Assembly (NCBI GenBank): GCA_958510875.1
Contig: OY294067.1
Coordinates: forward strand, 56,556,039 to 56,620,038
DNA from: Endomychus coccineus
Lineage: Eukaryota > Arthropoda > Insecta > Coleoptera > Endomychidae
Length of the DNA: 64,000 nt
Reading direction: 5' to 3'
Part shown: positions 1 through 11,955 of the stretch, one piece after another
Layout: the number at the start of each line of letters is the position of its first letter
Position numbering within the stretch: position 1 is the stretch's first letter
Translations under genes and position numbers: made by a program
The notes under the pieces: generated by a model
What the model saw: only the letters and a program-made list of their open reading frames with translations
What the model was told of the DNA's origin: nothing
Database searches by the model: none

Positions 1-29
1 TGTTGAGAAACCCGAGGGGCAAACCGCAG

Positions 30-150
30 TGGAAGTTTAGTGTACAAGAACATGGAAGTTTGCGGAAGTTAGTGAAAGTTGGAGGAAGTTAGTGGAAGTT
101 AGTGGAAGTTAGAGGAAGTTAGTGGAAGTTAGTGGAAGTTAGTAGAAGTG
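30..150 (+). repeat. Left subterminal GTGGAAGTTA tandem repeats
   Basis: About a dozen copies of a ten-base unit close to GTGGAAGTTA follow the left inverted repeat directly. Clustered subterminal repeats are usually transposase binding sites in eukaryotic DNA transposons; that role is inferred here. Confidence 0.85.
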
Positions 151-399
151 CATGAAAGCTTCTATTTATGTACGCATGCGTCGTAGTCGTATAATGCCAA
201 ACATTCACGACAACGGCAGAAGAATTTTTCGAATATTGATCACGAAAAGGATGTTTCCAAGACACCACAGACAATTAACATTATTTTTCGTCAATACCAC
301 CTTCATTGGCATCAACGTCATCAAAAACGGTGTCTAATTCGTCAACTACTTAGTCAACTAAAAAAATTAAGATTCACGAAATTACAAAACTTTCGTTAG

Positions 400-2858
400 A
401 TGATGAATTAATTTATGATTTGAACGGGGGGGAAAGTGGGGCAACTGATTCATGTTCAACAAACGATTTGCCCATTGATAATTGGGCAAGTGGGCAAAAA
501 GCGCAGGGCATCTTCTTATTGCCTGTGTATTTATGGTACCAATAATAAATTTACTTCCAAAGACGTTGTAGATAGAAGGAAATACATGGAAAAAGAAGCT
601 CAAAGGTATGGAACACATATCATTGTATTTTCCGCGGATGGAGATAATTGGCTATTAAAGGTCTTGTCGCCCCTTTCAGAAAATGAAAGTAATAGTGATT
701 GGGCATGGTTTCAGATGGGCAAATTTGATAGCAAATGCTGGCTATGTGCAGGATATGGTTCACATCAGCACAAAGTTACGAACGCGACTCCTAAAACCTT
801 CCATCGTTCTACCCATTGGAAAACATATAGCATCCGCTAGCCATTTACATATCTCATTCGAGATTATTGCAAAGAAAAGAATCTATTGGTGATCTCCGAT
901 TTAGAAGCTGAAGACAAAATGAATTTTCGAGCTGCCGAAAAAATGTGTTTAAAAAAGTGATTGATATGTTAAAGGTAATTTCGGATAGTGAAGCGACTGT
1001 GGCATATTTAACAATAGTGAACTATGTATGCAGTTACTTCCTATTTAGAAAAAGATTTAGATATTCACACTCGCATTTATCCTATTTGGTTTGTTGTATT
1101 TTTTTTACGTGTTTATAGGAAATGGATATTTGATCATGCAGAATATATCCTTAAGGACAACATCATATCATTAAATTCATGTGTGTGTATCGAAAATAAC
1201 GCTCACAATTTAATAAAAATTATAAAATTAATACAGAGCCTTTCAAATTTAAACGAGTCAATGTTTTTGCCATGGCTGTATAGCAGCCAAGTATGTGAGA
1301 AAATTTTTCGAGCTACTAGATCTATGACATCAACATATTCAACTATTGTTAATTTTAGTATCAAGGATATTATAGATCGAATAAGTAGAATATCTATAAT
1401 TAATGTTGTTCTTAATGAGCTCAATCACGAGTTTCTTTTTCCACGTCAAGAAAAAAAAATCGTTAGAATTAAGATCCCGAAGAATTGATGTTAATGATAG
1501 AGATATTGAGAAGACAATAATCAATAAATATTGCAATGTCCGATGTACTAAACTTGACCCACAAACTTGGGATATTCGTAGACGAGGATTCGTGGAAGAA
1601 GATAATCCTGCCTGTAATACTTGATGAAAACACAGAGGAAGACAACCTGGGAGACAATTAAGAATATGATCATGTAGTAACTCACGAGAGCGAAGTTGTT
1701 CTATTAAGAAATGTTTTAGACCGACAAATGTTGGAGGAAACAGGAAGAACTGCAATTACCCCGAGAGTGACACATATATTGATCTCGATAATGTTCTGGA
1801 CATGACTGAAATTGCGTCATTGAGAAACGAACTTTGCCTCAAAGATTTTTCGAAAGATAAGTCATATATATCCAAGAACAGTTTGTTTGCTGCAGTGATG
1901 GTTGAACTAAACATATTGTTATAAAAAAATCTGTGTTGGTTATTTGGTCAACCCGGAGAAACGATTTATTTCTAACAGCAAAATAAAACTCTGCGAGAAT
2001 GCTCTTCTAAAATCGGCTAGATCAAAGAACCCCATACAAATTAAAGATAAAATCACAATAGGAGACTGGTGTCTCTTCAATTCAAAATGGGGAATACACA
2101 GTTTAATATTCACCATTTGGATCACGTTCTAAATACCTACATATTGGGGCGGGTGCTATCTTTTAGCTATATGGAGGGATCGCATAAACAACGTCAATAT
2201 TCATTAGACACGGCAAAGATAATGGGGTTTGAGAAATTTAATCGTGGTCTTGGGTGTTTATGTACTTGGTATCGCATAGATAAAAATGAAATTTTTCATA
2301 TTATCGAAATGAAGAAGAATCTGTTTTACAGGATATCCCAACTATGCTGCAACAATTTTTTCTGGAATAATACAGTTTGACGAACCCAGTTCTAAATTAC
2401 TAGTTAAGGATATTGATTACCTGCAGAATTTTGATCCTCTTTCAAATAAATTAAATAAAGAGGTGCACGAGGATATGTCAACAGAGGGCTCAGAAAAAGA
2501 GGTTGTTTATAATGATTCTTCTGATGTCGAATCTTTTACTTCCGGAGAAGAAGGTGAAGTTTCAAATCAACCTGGTGTTATTAGTGTAGAACAGGAACTG
2601 TATTATGCTTATTTCTATGATTCAATGTGGTATATAGGACGCATTAAAAATAGTTTGCCTCAGAATAATTTCTCTTTGAAATTTTTGAAAGAAAATTTAG
2701 GAAGCTTTTACTGGCCTAAAAGAGACGATATAGATACAGTTAACGTAAAACATATATTTTATGGTTCAGTGAACATGGTTGGTTGCAATCCACTTCAGAA
2801 ATCAAGAACTGATAGACTTAATATTGAGAAAGGGTATAAGCGCATCAAAAAAATCTAA
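400..2858 (+). pseudogene. Degenerate transposase-like gene of the 13-3271 element
   Basis: The gene is spread over several reading frames on the + strand. The pieces in order are an acidic N-terminal stretch (about 400-530), a block with the core VQDMVHISTKLRTRLLKPS (frame of 683-892), a helical block with FFLRVYRKW and SSQVCEKIFRATRSM (1024-1488), a block with RGLGCLCTWYRID (2069-2380) and an acidic tail ending in a basic stretch (2463-2858). I recall this domain order from multicopy uncharacterised insect proteins, but I cannot name the family with certainty. Frame changes and in-frame stops between the blocks show it is inactive. The AATAAA signals near 2988 could serve as the polyadenylation site. 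Confidence 0.65.
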
Positions 2859-3079
2859 ATAGAAATATGGTTGCATGTAAATGTGAGATAATTGAGAAAC
2901 AATTATGTTGTGTTACTTATTGTACATAAAGTATATGTAAATTTCTTATTTTTGGTTTATTCATAATGTATCCACTGTTAATAGGATCAATAAATTTTTG
3001 CAAAAGACAGTAGTTTGTAGTTTGGTACAGCTGAAGAAATGTATTAACCAACAAGATAGTGCGTCGCGAAATATGTGTC

Positions 3080-3238
3080 AATGGAAGTTCATGGAAGTTA
3101 GTGGAAGTTGGTGGAAGTCAGTGGAAGTTGGTGGAAGTTGGTGGAAGTTGATGGAAGTTAGTGGAAGTTAATGGAAGTTAGTGGAAGTTAGTGGAACTTA
3201 GAGGAAGTTAGTGGAAGTTTTTAGGAAGTGGAAGTTTG
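3080..3238 (+). repeat. Right subterminal GTGGAAGTTA tandem repeats
   Basis: About thirteen copies of the same ten-base unit sit just inside the right inverted repeat. They read in the same orientation as the left block, although the terminal repeats themselves are inverted. Confidence 0.85.
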
Positions 3239-3311
3239 GTGTACAAATTTTAGGCTGCGGTTTGCCCCTCGGAGAAACCTAAAACATGTATCTTTCGAAC
3301 AGTTTTGTTTT

Positions 3312-5240
3312 GTGGCGGTTCGTGAGTTATGAAAGAGGGAAACAAGAAAAAACTTTTTTTGTAAATGAAATTTATTTGCCTATTTTTCATGCTGGAAGAA
3401 ACGTCTATGACTTTGTTGTCAAAATCCGGGATAGACTGGACGAAATTCTTTTCTATTGATAGGACCACCGTTCAGTCGATCTTCTGACATTGTGCTTCTC
3501 AGAAAAGTTTAAATGCGTTTGAGGGTGGAAAAAAATCGTTCACATTCTGCTTTCGACATGGGCGTTATACAAATAATTTCCAACAGTTTGTATGTTTCCG
3601 TCAAAACCTTTTTTAGATTGTTGTCTGTTATGAACATTAAAAGTCGCAAAATACCACCTACGTCACACATGTCATCGCGCTCATAAATTGCTGAAAGTTC
3701 ACTTTTTGATTTTACACTGTCCAACATAGGATAAGATTTCACAGTTTCATCAAAATGTTTTGTGGAAATGCATGTCTATAAGTTTTAAAATTTTGAGAAT
3801 CAAATAATTTTGCTCAACTCAAGTTATCCCTAAAATCAAAACGGTCGCTAAATTGGCTTAAAATAGTGTCACGTACTTCCTCTGCAAAAACAGCTCTGTT
3901 ATCTGCAGCTGTCGTTTTTTGTCTTTTCCTAGCAGGTTCTGCATTATTGCGTCTTTATTGTCATTGTCAGTAGAATTTCTAACTCGAATAATTTGCTGTT
4001 GGAATTGTTCAATTGCCTTCAATTCAATTTGCCACTGTCAATCCCGCATTTGAGTCTCATTAAATAATATTTCAACATGTGATATGATGAAATGAAATAT
4101 TTTCAACCAGTAGAGAAATTCCGAGCAATTCGAATGTTTCAATATACCACTTGTTTCAGTAATAATAACTGAATCCATCCCACCTTCGTCAATAATTTTG
4201 TCTAAACATTCTTTGAAAGAATCCTGGTCTTCAAATAATCTGTTTACAGAGCATGGTAATCTACGTTTGACTATTTCATCAAGAACTACAGTTCGTTTTG
4301 GCGATCGAGAAAAAAAGCTTGAAAATAACTGCAAATTTGCAAAGAAAATTTTTACTTTTTTGATGCACTATGCCACTGTGCCGCTCGTTCAATAATTAAA
4401 TTGAATTGATGCGCGTAATAGTGAATATAATGTGAATGTGGAAATGTTCTTTTGATAATGGCTTGTACAACATTTTTCTTACCGCTCATCACGGACGCCC
4501 CATCGTAACTTTGAGCGATTGGTTTATTGTTCTCAGACCCAGAAGGAAAATTTAAAATAGTTTGAAATTCATCCAGCAATGTTTTTGCTAATACATCAGC
4601 ATTATGTCCACCCGACTTGAAAAAAGACCAAATGCGCTTAAAAATTTGTCCATTAAACACTTATCGAATAATAACAACCATTGGCTAGTGATTAGAGGTA
4701 TCTGTAGTTTCATCAGCCACCAAAGCATTGAAATTTGCAGATTTAAGTTCGTTTAATATTTCCGGCGTATAAATTTGCAACATTGCATCTAGCAATTCGT
4801 TCTGAATAGGTTTTGAGACGCCTTTAAACACTTGTGAACTCGAACCTTCCATACGTATTGCATGTACAGCGTCCAATTCAGCTACAAAGTTGATAAAGCC
4901 TACATAAATACCTGGATTTTCCGACATCAATGTCTCATCATGCCAATTTAAAGGCTCCGCTTTGTACACTATGGAGGCAAGACATTGACTGGAGATACGA
5001 CGCTTTGTGCCCCAAACCGGTATAAGCGCGTATGGCGAAGATAACCGTACTTAGCTGAATCATACTCGAAATAGGTTCACTTCAGAACGTTCCTTGGAAC
5101 ATAGTTTTGAGCGTTAGCATTGACTGCGCCTAACGTGTGGAATAATGTAACGCACTGAATTACATGAGCATTTCTTCCTATGTTTATCTTGGTGTTTGGG
5201 CGGGCACGTGCCCTTGTGCCCTTTAGTACCAGCCGCCACT
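3312..5240 (-). mobile_element. hAT-type transposon relic
   Basis: Imperfect inverted ends GTGGCGGTTCGTGA (from 3312) and AGTGGCGGCTGGTA (complement of 5227-5240) bound a decayed hAT transposase on the minus strand. Ends of the GTGGCGG type are common in ZMYM1-like hAT elements. I found no matching 8-bp duplication, so the copy is old or its edge is a few bases off. The transposon at 13-3271 ends only 40 bp to the left. Confidence 0.6.
3350..4975 (-). pseudogene. hAT transposase (ZMYM1/ZNF862-like), decayed
   Basis: Read on the minus strand, the order matches hAT transposases annotated as zinc finger MYM-type protein 1-like. It starts with the segment around LNWHDETLMSENPGIY and DETTDTSNH (4685-4969), the first catalytic acidic region. 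Next comes IAQSYDGASVMSGKKNVVQA (4352-4660) with the second, then a central helical insertion (4038-4334), then the C-terminal dimerisation block AECERFFSTLKRI (3509-3742). A stop lies directly after KRI, where the family continues with a Thr-Phe-Leu-Arg segment. The true C-terminus, with VLSIEKNFVQSIPDFDNK, reappears in another frame near 3350-3470. At least three frame changes make it a pseudogene. The MYM-type N-terminus is missing. Confidence 0.85.
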
Positions 5241-6380
5241 ACCTTTATGGAGAAGGCGCATAGGCTCTTTGAAATTTGTTGAAAGTACAGCTTTGTCACA
5301 CTTTTAAAATGATGAATAACAAAATATAACTACAAACATCTGTTTTCAGTAATTTCATGGTATTTGTTCTAACATTAGAAAAAATAAAGGAAACAAGATG
5401 TAATATGAAAACGCTAAGTTATGCTTCTTTCTAGTATGATCTATGAAAGCACAACAAATAACGTAAATCAAGCTTATTTTTATATTGATAGTTTTGTTTT
5501 TGCTGAATATCTATATTTTTCGAACATGGGTCATCGGAATGATGTTACTTATTGCAAGGAAATATAACTACATTATAATATCATCTGTTATTATTTGTTA
5601 TATTAGTTTCAAGTAAAATTGGCAATTTACAAGGTATTTACTGTTATATAACTTTAATATCTAAACACATATGAAAAACATTCCATTAATTACTTCATTA
5701 TGTCCACAGTATTAGTAAGATTTCAACTTTTGATGTTAACTTAAATCCATTTAGTAATTAATGTATCAATCGTGTTATTAGGATAATAATGTCCCAAGGT
5801 CAGTGTACTGAGGGAATGTACTTCCCGAGAGAATGTACGTCGACCCAAGGTTTTTATCCTTATAATACCCGTGGTGTCTTCAACGTTTAATGTCCTACTA
5901 GTCTTTTATTTCATTCGAAAAATGTAGGATTTGAAGTAAAAACAAAACTTAGACATTTATGATTAATTAATTTGTCATCTACGAATTCTATAAAAGTACA
6001 GAGTATCATTTGATACTACTTAAGAGAATAGCTTATGGAAATGACGACAGTAACCAGGCAACATAATATTTTGTAATTGTCAATAATCATGGACCATTTA
6101 GCTGTTTTATGTTGAGTTGTATTGATTATGTTCAAAGAAGAGAATCTTTCTAAACAAGTTTTGTTAAAGGTTGCCATAGCGTCCGAAGCACTTTGAAAAC
6201 TATACCTTTAACATTACAAAATAGCTGGTATGACATTTGATTGACATTTTAATTCGTATTGACATGTTAATAAATGTTACTTGTACTCTATGGTAAAATT
6301 CATTTGTCCACGACTATTGTGTAAAATATGCACTCGAATATGCATAATGCATGTGTTTCCTCAAGCATAATGATATCTAT
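5241..6380. other. AT-rich stretch without a recognised gene
   Basis: I see no convincing reading frame. A short GC-richer block at 5780-5880 contains repeated GGTCAGTGTAC-like and GAATGTAC motifs and may be the end of a small unidentified repeat. Confidence 0.5.
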
Positions 6381-6388
6381 TAATCACT

Positions 6389-6414
6389 AGTGAATAATGA
6401 AATCATTATTCACT
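6389..6414. repeat. Perfect 12-bp palindrome
   Basis: AGTGAATAATGA and its exact complement are separated by only two bases. It lies 200 bp left of a longer inverted repeat that shares the GTGAATAAT word, so both may belong to one miniature element. Confidence 0.75.
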
Positions 6415-6610
6415 ATCATCAATATGACAAACATGATAGACATTTTTCTAGACAAATACGATAAAAATAGAGCGCGCTATCAAACGTCAAGTCAGATTGA
6501 ATTTAATTTGAAACGTCAACAATTTGTTGGTTCGACTTGTTTCAACAGCAAAGTTTATTAGTATCAAAGTAATATTTATGGGTCGTGGACAAAGTATAGA
6601 ATTCTACTTG

Positions 6611-6706
6611 CATATTATGGCTATTATTCACTTGGATGATTCACGACACTCGCCTGCGGCTCGTGCCGTAAACTTCATCCACGTGAATAATAGCCACCAT
6701 AATATG
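6611..6706. repeat. Imperfect inverted repeat, probable MITE core
   Basis: The arm at 6611-6637 (CATATTATGG...TTCACTTGG) is complementary to 6675-6706, with one substitution and a three-base insertion (GTG). The spacer is GC-rich and itself partly palindromic around CTCGCCTGCGGCTCGTG. Palindromic, GC-richer islands of this sort in AT-rich insect DNA are typical of miniature inverted-repeat elements. No protein is encoded; the reading frame over it reflects the palindrome. Confidence 0.6.
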
Positions 6707-6719
6707 CTCGTTGAATAAT

Positions 6720-7093
6720 ACACTATTATCGCGAATTTTCAATAAAGTCATACATAACCAATCCATAGCGATTTTCAGAAGTAATGAAACACTTCTTTGT
6801 ACTGTAAAAATCACTTTATCTGTCGCAAATATTTTATAAACATAGCCATGATTTTGACATTAAACAGATATCACTGTCACGCCCCTCACGCCTGTCACAA
6901 CTCCACTGTAAAAGTTTTCTAGCGAATTATTTATAACAAATAATTGAAGATATATTCAGTGCATACCGCTTGAAATTCAGAAGAAGTCATTAGATACGTT
7001 TCGAACTTCTGCTATTTAATAAATAGTTCAACGCCCCACGATCGATTTTTCTTAATCTACAGAAATGGCAAATGCACAGTCCAGCCAGTTGGA

Positions 7094-7124
<31 letters not shown>

Positions 7125-7500
7125 CTGTTTAGAGGAAATGCTTGATGCACACCGTCAGCTTTTATCTATCACTTCAGGTAGTGGTGCAGGACTCACTCAA
7201 TGGTGTTAGAGCATACCTGCTAAAACCTCTCATATCTTCATCCATATCCCGGGACCGTTTATCACATTGCTTCAGGATATGGACTGCGTCTTTCTCTTTG
7301 TTTGTCGATGTTATCGAACTGAGTTTCTTTTGATGTTTAATGGTGATATTTACGTTGATTAAACGCAAATATCTACATTCGTAGTATACGTTGATGATCA
7401 CGTTATGTTTATACCGTAATATGGTTGATACCCAATTTTAGGGTATTTCGTCTTAGTGATTTATCCTCTGTGGATAAATTTCTATATGTTTCGTATTACC
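6720..7500. other. Unassigned stretch with a 27-base poly-T run
   Basis: An uninterrupted run of 27 T lies at 7098-7124. Read on the minus strand it is an A-tail following about 250 bp (7125-7400) that could be a retroposed sequence. I could not recognise clear A and B boxes of a tRNA-derived SINE. The rest shows nothing. Confidence 0.4.
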
Positions 7501-7815
7501 GATGTTACGGTTTCTGGGTTCCAGTACTCGAACACGTTATGGATCTTTCCTGTATGTATCTGTACCGAAATATTGCTTTTCCCCAATATTAAGGTACCCT
7601 CAGTCTCAGTACTCTATCGGTTCGTTGATATTTCCTGACTGTTTCGTTTTAACCATGTTGTTCTGGTTTCTGGGTTTCCAGTACTCCATCACGCTATGGA
7701 TGTTTCCGGTGGTGTCTCGTTTTGTACCAAAATATTGTTTTTCCCAATATTGAGGTACCTGTGTTTCAGTACTGAATCAGTTTGTCGATTTTTCCTGTAT
7801 GTTTCAGTAAGTTAT
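7501..7815. repeat. Degenerate tandem duplication, period about 158 bp
   Basis: Two diverged copies share ordered words. TTTCTGGGTTCCAGTACTCG near 7508 matches a related string near 7667, followed in each copy by ATGGAT.TTTCC, GTACC.AAATATTG, CCCAATATT.AGGTACC and GTTTCAGTACT-like words. The short reading frames over it differ because the copies have shifted by indels. Confidence 0.75.
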
Positions 7816-8400
7816 CTATGATGGGATAACTTACTCATCCGGAACATATGGTTCTCCGTATCAGCCGCAATCTATCCGTCACCCTCTTGTCAGGAACATA
7901 CTCCTACCCTTGACCCTGCTGGCAACAGGTCCATGAGCATTCCCCTATCCGCCACCTGGGGACGCGCCTGGTTGCGGTTTTCAGGCTCCGCGCAAAAGAA
8001 GAGGCTCCTGCTTTCCGCCAGTTGGAATCCATAACTTTGGAAGTGTACCAAGCAAAATTGCCAACTATCTGCATCTACCAGAACCATCACTTTATACGGG
8101 ACATAGTTTCCTTCGAACACCCGACACTCTCTTTACCAACGCAGGCGCGGCAGTAAAGAAAACTTGAAATGTCACGGAGGGTGGAAAAACGACACGAATG
8201 CAGAGTCCTATGTTGAAGAATCTGTGCTCAATATAACAAAAATCGCAAAGACGATTTTAGGCAACGGTCAAACTGACAACATAGTTGTTATCAATAATAA
8301 TTATACTAAAGTTAACCTAAATAATAATCCTCAAACATTTTCAGTTCAAACTCCTTCGACTTTTATAATGCGTCAGGGTGACGGAAGAAAGGAGGCTCGT
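7816..8400. other. Unassigned GC-richer stretch left of the Copia relic
   Basis: The block at 7860-8010 is clearly GC-richer than its surroundings (CCACCTGGGGACGCGCCTGG). A 79-codon open frame at 8164-8403 runs into the Copia polymerase region. It may be the eroded integrase to polymerase linker of that element, but I see no zinc finger or catalytic motif. Confidence 0.35.
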
Positions 8401-9113
8401 TAGGGGCGAAAGGCATTCAAGTGCCCAATGAAGGTGAAGAACTCAGTTACTCACCTGTATGTCGACTTCCTATAACTAGAATTTTACTGTCAATTTCTGT
8501 GCAAAACAATTGGAATTTGAGACACATTGACGTTCCAAGAGCAATCTTAAATAACTTGTTAAATAATGTGTTCATCAAGAAACGACAAGGTCTAATATGC
8601 AAATCAGAAAATTTTAAATTGAATAAATAGAGAGCGTTGTAGGATTTAAGAAATGCACCAAAATGCTGGAACGTTAAATTTACTCAAGTTATGTTAAAAC
8701 TACAGTTTAGGTAGGATTATGGCTATTGTCTGTACTTTGAAGAAGACTTATATCTAGTACTTTTTGTTGTCAATGCCTTGATTACAGGACCAGATTTTAA
8801 AGTGGGAAAAATTACTACAGGTGTTATATCGTGAATTCAAATTAAAAAACATTAGTGTCAGTTCATACTTAGGAATGGGGATAGCAAAAACTGAAAATTG
8901 ACTTAAAGTCAATCACACAAAGATAATTTCAAGATTGCTGAAAGAATTTGATTTGACAGAATGTTCTTCCATCGAAACTCCAATGGGGAAAAATTCTCTA
9001 GTCGATGAAAAAGAACTGTTGGCGATAAAATTTTGAATGTCAGTGTCTTTATCGAACTCGCCTGTTAGTCCCCTCGCTAGCAATCTCAGACTCGTTGGAT
9101 AAAGAATCACTTT
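8400..9113 (+). pseudogene. Copia-type retrotransposon reverse transcriptase, decayed
   Basis: Across several frames the + strand gives recognisable Ty1/Copia polymerase blocks in the right order. They are LSYSPVCRLPITRILLSI with HIDVPRAILNN (8421-8600), CWNVKFTQVMLKLQF (8655-8710), LYLVLFVVNALITGPDFKVGK (8745-8810), YLGMGIAKT (about 8865) and a block resembling KIISRLLKEFDLTECSS (8915-8970). The catalytic YVDD box is replaced by FVVN, so both acidic residues are gone. Gag, protease, integrase and LTRs are not visible. This is an old internal fragment. Confidence 0.82.
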
Positions 9114-9980
9114 ACTGACTTGGTATATAAATAACTGTTATTGCTATTGCAATGCAACATAAATCCTTCTTACGCTAGGGAAATATAAGTGTTCATAACG
9201 TCCCTAGGGTATTATTCCTAATGTAATGTATCTCTAAATAGGATGATTATTGAAATATAAAGGACTAGTTGGATATTAATGTCTTTATTAATTCCATCGT
9301 TGTAATATTCAGCTATTATTACCATTAATATGAGATAATTATAGCGGAGCCATGTCCGAATTTAAATTTAAGTAAGAACTAAGTTAAAGCTGCAACATTG
9401 TGTAGTCTAGTTTATTATATTACTAAAGTGAGGACATATAGAAATGCGCTGATTTCTACTGGTAATTTTACCCATATGGAACAATATTTCAAAATACAAT
9501 AGGTTTGTTGAATTTAAATTTTCTTAAAGTGTGCATTAGTATTAATTAATTAGCATAAAATTGGTGGTATTAGGATGTGAATTGTTTTGTTTTCGTAAGT
9601 AGGGCTATATTATAATGACTCAATTATGCCTAGACATTTTTGTGTCCAATTATCTTATAGAGGAATCAAAGACTTCTGCAGCATACAGTGTTCATTTCAA
9701 ATAGGACAAAATCTATTCATAAAATACATAAAGTAATTTACTATGAAAATATACTACTATGCCCGACGCGAATTGTGTTGCTGAACGTCAATGTCATCCA
9801 AATGCAATTACTTCCACGCCACGTGAATGGCAAAATGTTTTAAAGTTTGCTGAAAATCTACCGATCGACAGAAATCGAACGTTTGTTGGCGGATTTCCGC
9901 CAGAACAGAATTTTATTTCACATCTATAATTTTTTTGTTTTATACGATAAATTGAAATACTCAATCTTTCTTTATTTGTA
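9114..9980. other. AT-rich stretch, nothing recognised
   Basis: No reading frame, RNA gene or repeat structure stands out. It lies between the Copia relic and an old Penelope-like copy. Confidence 0.5.
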
Positions 9981-11955
9981 GGAATACAGGAATCTCTAAA
10001 CAATATTTACAAATAAAGAATGTATGGCCATGAGTATAGTATATTTCAACTAAAGAAACGAATTATAATAGAAGATTGTAAGGGTTACAATTTACTCTTA
10101 CTTAAGGATAAACTAAAAGCTCTATTTTATCACTTGGTTGCCGACAGCTACAGTGAAGACGGTCGTGAGTTATAATTTTAGATGTTAAGAATTCGGGCGC
10201 CAGAGTATTTTAACCAACCAATGAATTACGTATATAACTAGGGGATACAAATACTCAACTCCCCAGGTTAAATTACCCTGAAAGAAAGAAATAAAAGACC
10301 TGTACCCAGAATGATTGAAATTTACTAGTAACTGAGATACTAATATTGATACAGTTTATGACAGAACTTATACTAATGATATGAAGCGAATGAATTGAAA
10401 ATATGGATGAAGGTAATTGTTTAAACATTAAATCAAGAAAACAGTTGAATTTACTCAATATGCAAATACTCAATGATTATTTCAATTGTTACATAAAACC
10501 AAAATCGGTAGCCTGACCTGGTGAGTGCTGGATGTTGTACTTGCTTGGTTATAGGTTAATACTTCTACTTGATGTAGGGGCTCCTGCCACAGTTGTAATA
10601 CCGTTTCCACGATTGTACACCACAAGTAAATCAGCGACTCCTAAGTAATCTTTTCCACAGCAGACTCAAGCCAGCCTCAATACACTTGTTGAATTTTCCA
10701 CAACATAAACATAAAAAAAGGAACCCTGAAATCACGAAATGTTCAAACCTCTATTGTTCTATTGTCCTCAGAAGACAGAGATGAACAAAATACATAACAA
10801 TTGTTGAACAAATTAGGACTAGCCTATGTCCTGTCAGGTACCATCTATGAAGGCAAATTAATTCCTGAAGTCAGTGAATAAATCAAATGGAATTACAAAG
10901 ATTATTTACCTCTATCACGATAGGGTTTTCCTTCCAATGAGACAAACTTTATTTCCGTCCACAACCAGTCACGTTGAAACTAAGTTTTAATCCGCTAAGG
11001 TGCATTAATTACTCAAATAATTCCAATTATTCCAATCCAAATTGGTAATTGATGCCTCTACTTTCAACGGAAGAATATTCCCAGAGTTTGGTTCCAAACA
11101 CAAGCTTGGTATCACCTCCCTGTTGAAATAACCTAGCAACGCACTTCCCGCTTGAACGATTGACCAGAAGTAACGCCATTTTCTCTTCCTTCCCGGCGTC
11201 TCGTTGTCTCACAGAACAACCTCGAAATAGAAGCGGTAACTACGGATCTGACACCGAACAACCATGACCCTTAGAATATACGGTCTAGCATAGCTGACGT
11301 CCCAGGAGTTAACCGACTGTACTACAGCGGCCATTTCTAAGCTGTTAAGTGGAATTTACACGTTACAAGATCTATTCAGAAGATGATTTACATAAAACGT
11401 TACTCTAAGTCTGTAAATCATAGAACATACGTTTAATCATCAAGTCAAACTTATACTTATTTAATTAATTAAAATCCTTGCAAATTCCTACATGAGTCTT
11501 TATAATATTAAAAGAATATTTTGGGTAGAATGCTGAAATAGCAATATTTCTAGTTAGGTCTGAGAACGTTTTCCTATTACCTCATAAATCTTTAACATCT
11601 GGTTCGAAAGTGGATATTTGAGCGTATTATAGTTTGGTTTCAGTCTTATTCAAATATTGCATGAGATAACGAATATTAGAAGTAGAATGCTATGCAGTGG
11701 CTTCTTAATACGTATTCATATACTTGAAACATTAATGTTTTACAATTTCGATTACTTGTGTTTCTGTTCCTTTCGACGACGTGGACATTTTTAATTGAAA
11801 TTAATGCGATAACGAAGTTTTATGCTTGATACAATTAGTTTCAAGAAATCCCGTTTTAGACATTGATACGTCTTCTGATGATAGTAACGTACGTAAAGAT
11901 GAAAATTATAAGCATATGTGTTAGTGTGGTATTTCCCGATAATTTACTTATAATT
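9981..11955 (+). mobile_element. Old Penelope-like element 3' copy, split by a solo LTR
   Basis: The segments 9981-10076 and 11368-11955 match, in order and orientation, the 3' part of the Penelope-like copy at 35098-35667. Matches include the GIY-YIG coding words near 9985-10040, the start of the C-terminal block after 11368, the untranslated tail with TGCAAATTCCTACATG (11478) and the ribozyme region near 11870. The piece encoding the middle of the nuclease (about 115 bp) is deleted at 10043. The copy keeps the long untranslated segment also present in the minus copy at 34337-34561. Confidence 0.82.
10077..11367. mobile_element. Solo LTR, 1291 bp, inside the Penelope-like copy
   Basis: The insertion starts TGTAAGGG and ends CGTTACA, the TG...CA ends typical of LTRs with a five-base inverted TGTAA/TTACA. 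It is flanked by 4-bp direct repeats AGAT at 10073-10076 and 11368-11371. Removing it restores the Penelope-like reading seen at 35270, which gives an independent check of both edges. No coding region is found inside, so a solo LTR of a Gypsy-like element is the simplest reading. A DNA transposon with short ends cannot be excluded. Confidence 0.75.

Larger units (their letters stand above)
13..3271. mobile_element. Complete cut-and-paste DNA transposon, superfamily unresolved
   Basis: The ends are perfect 17-bp inverted repeats, CGAGGGGCAAACCGCAG at 13-29 and its complement at 3255-3271. They are flanked by identical 8-bp direct repeats GAGAAACC at 5-12 and 3272-3279, which is a target site duplication. 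An 8-bp duplication is known for hAT, P, Merlin and Zisupton-type elements, so it does not settle the superfamily. The interior carries the remains of one transposase-like gene (about 400-2858) and blocks of GGAAGTT repeats next to both ends. The intact ends and duplication show a complete insertion; the gene inside is broken. Confidence 0.88.

Noticed and set aside
7125..7400. Possible tRNA-derived SINE with a 27-base A-tail on the minus strand
   Set aside because: I could not identify convincing A and B boxes, and no second copy is seen in the window.
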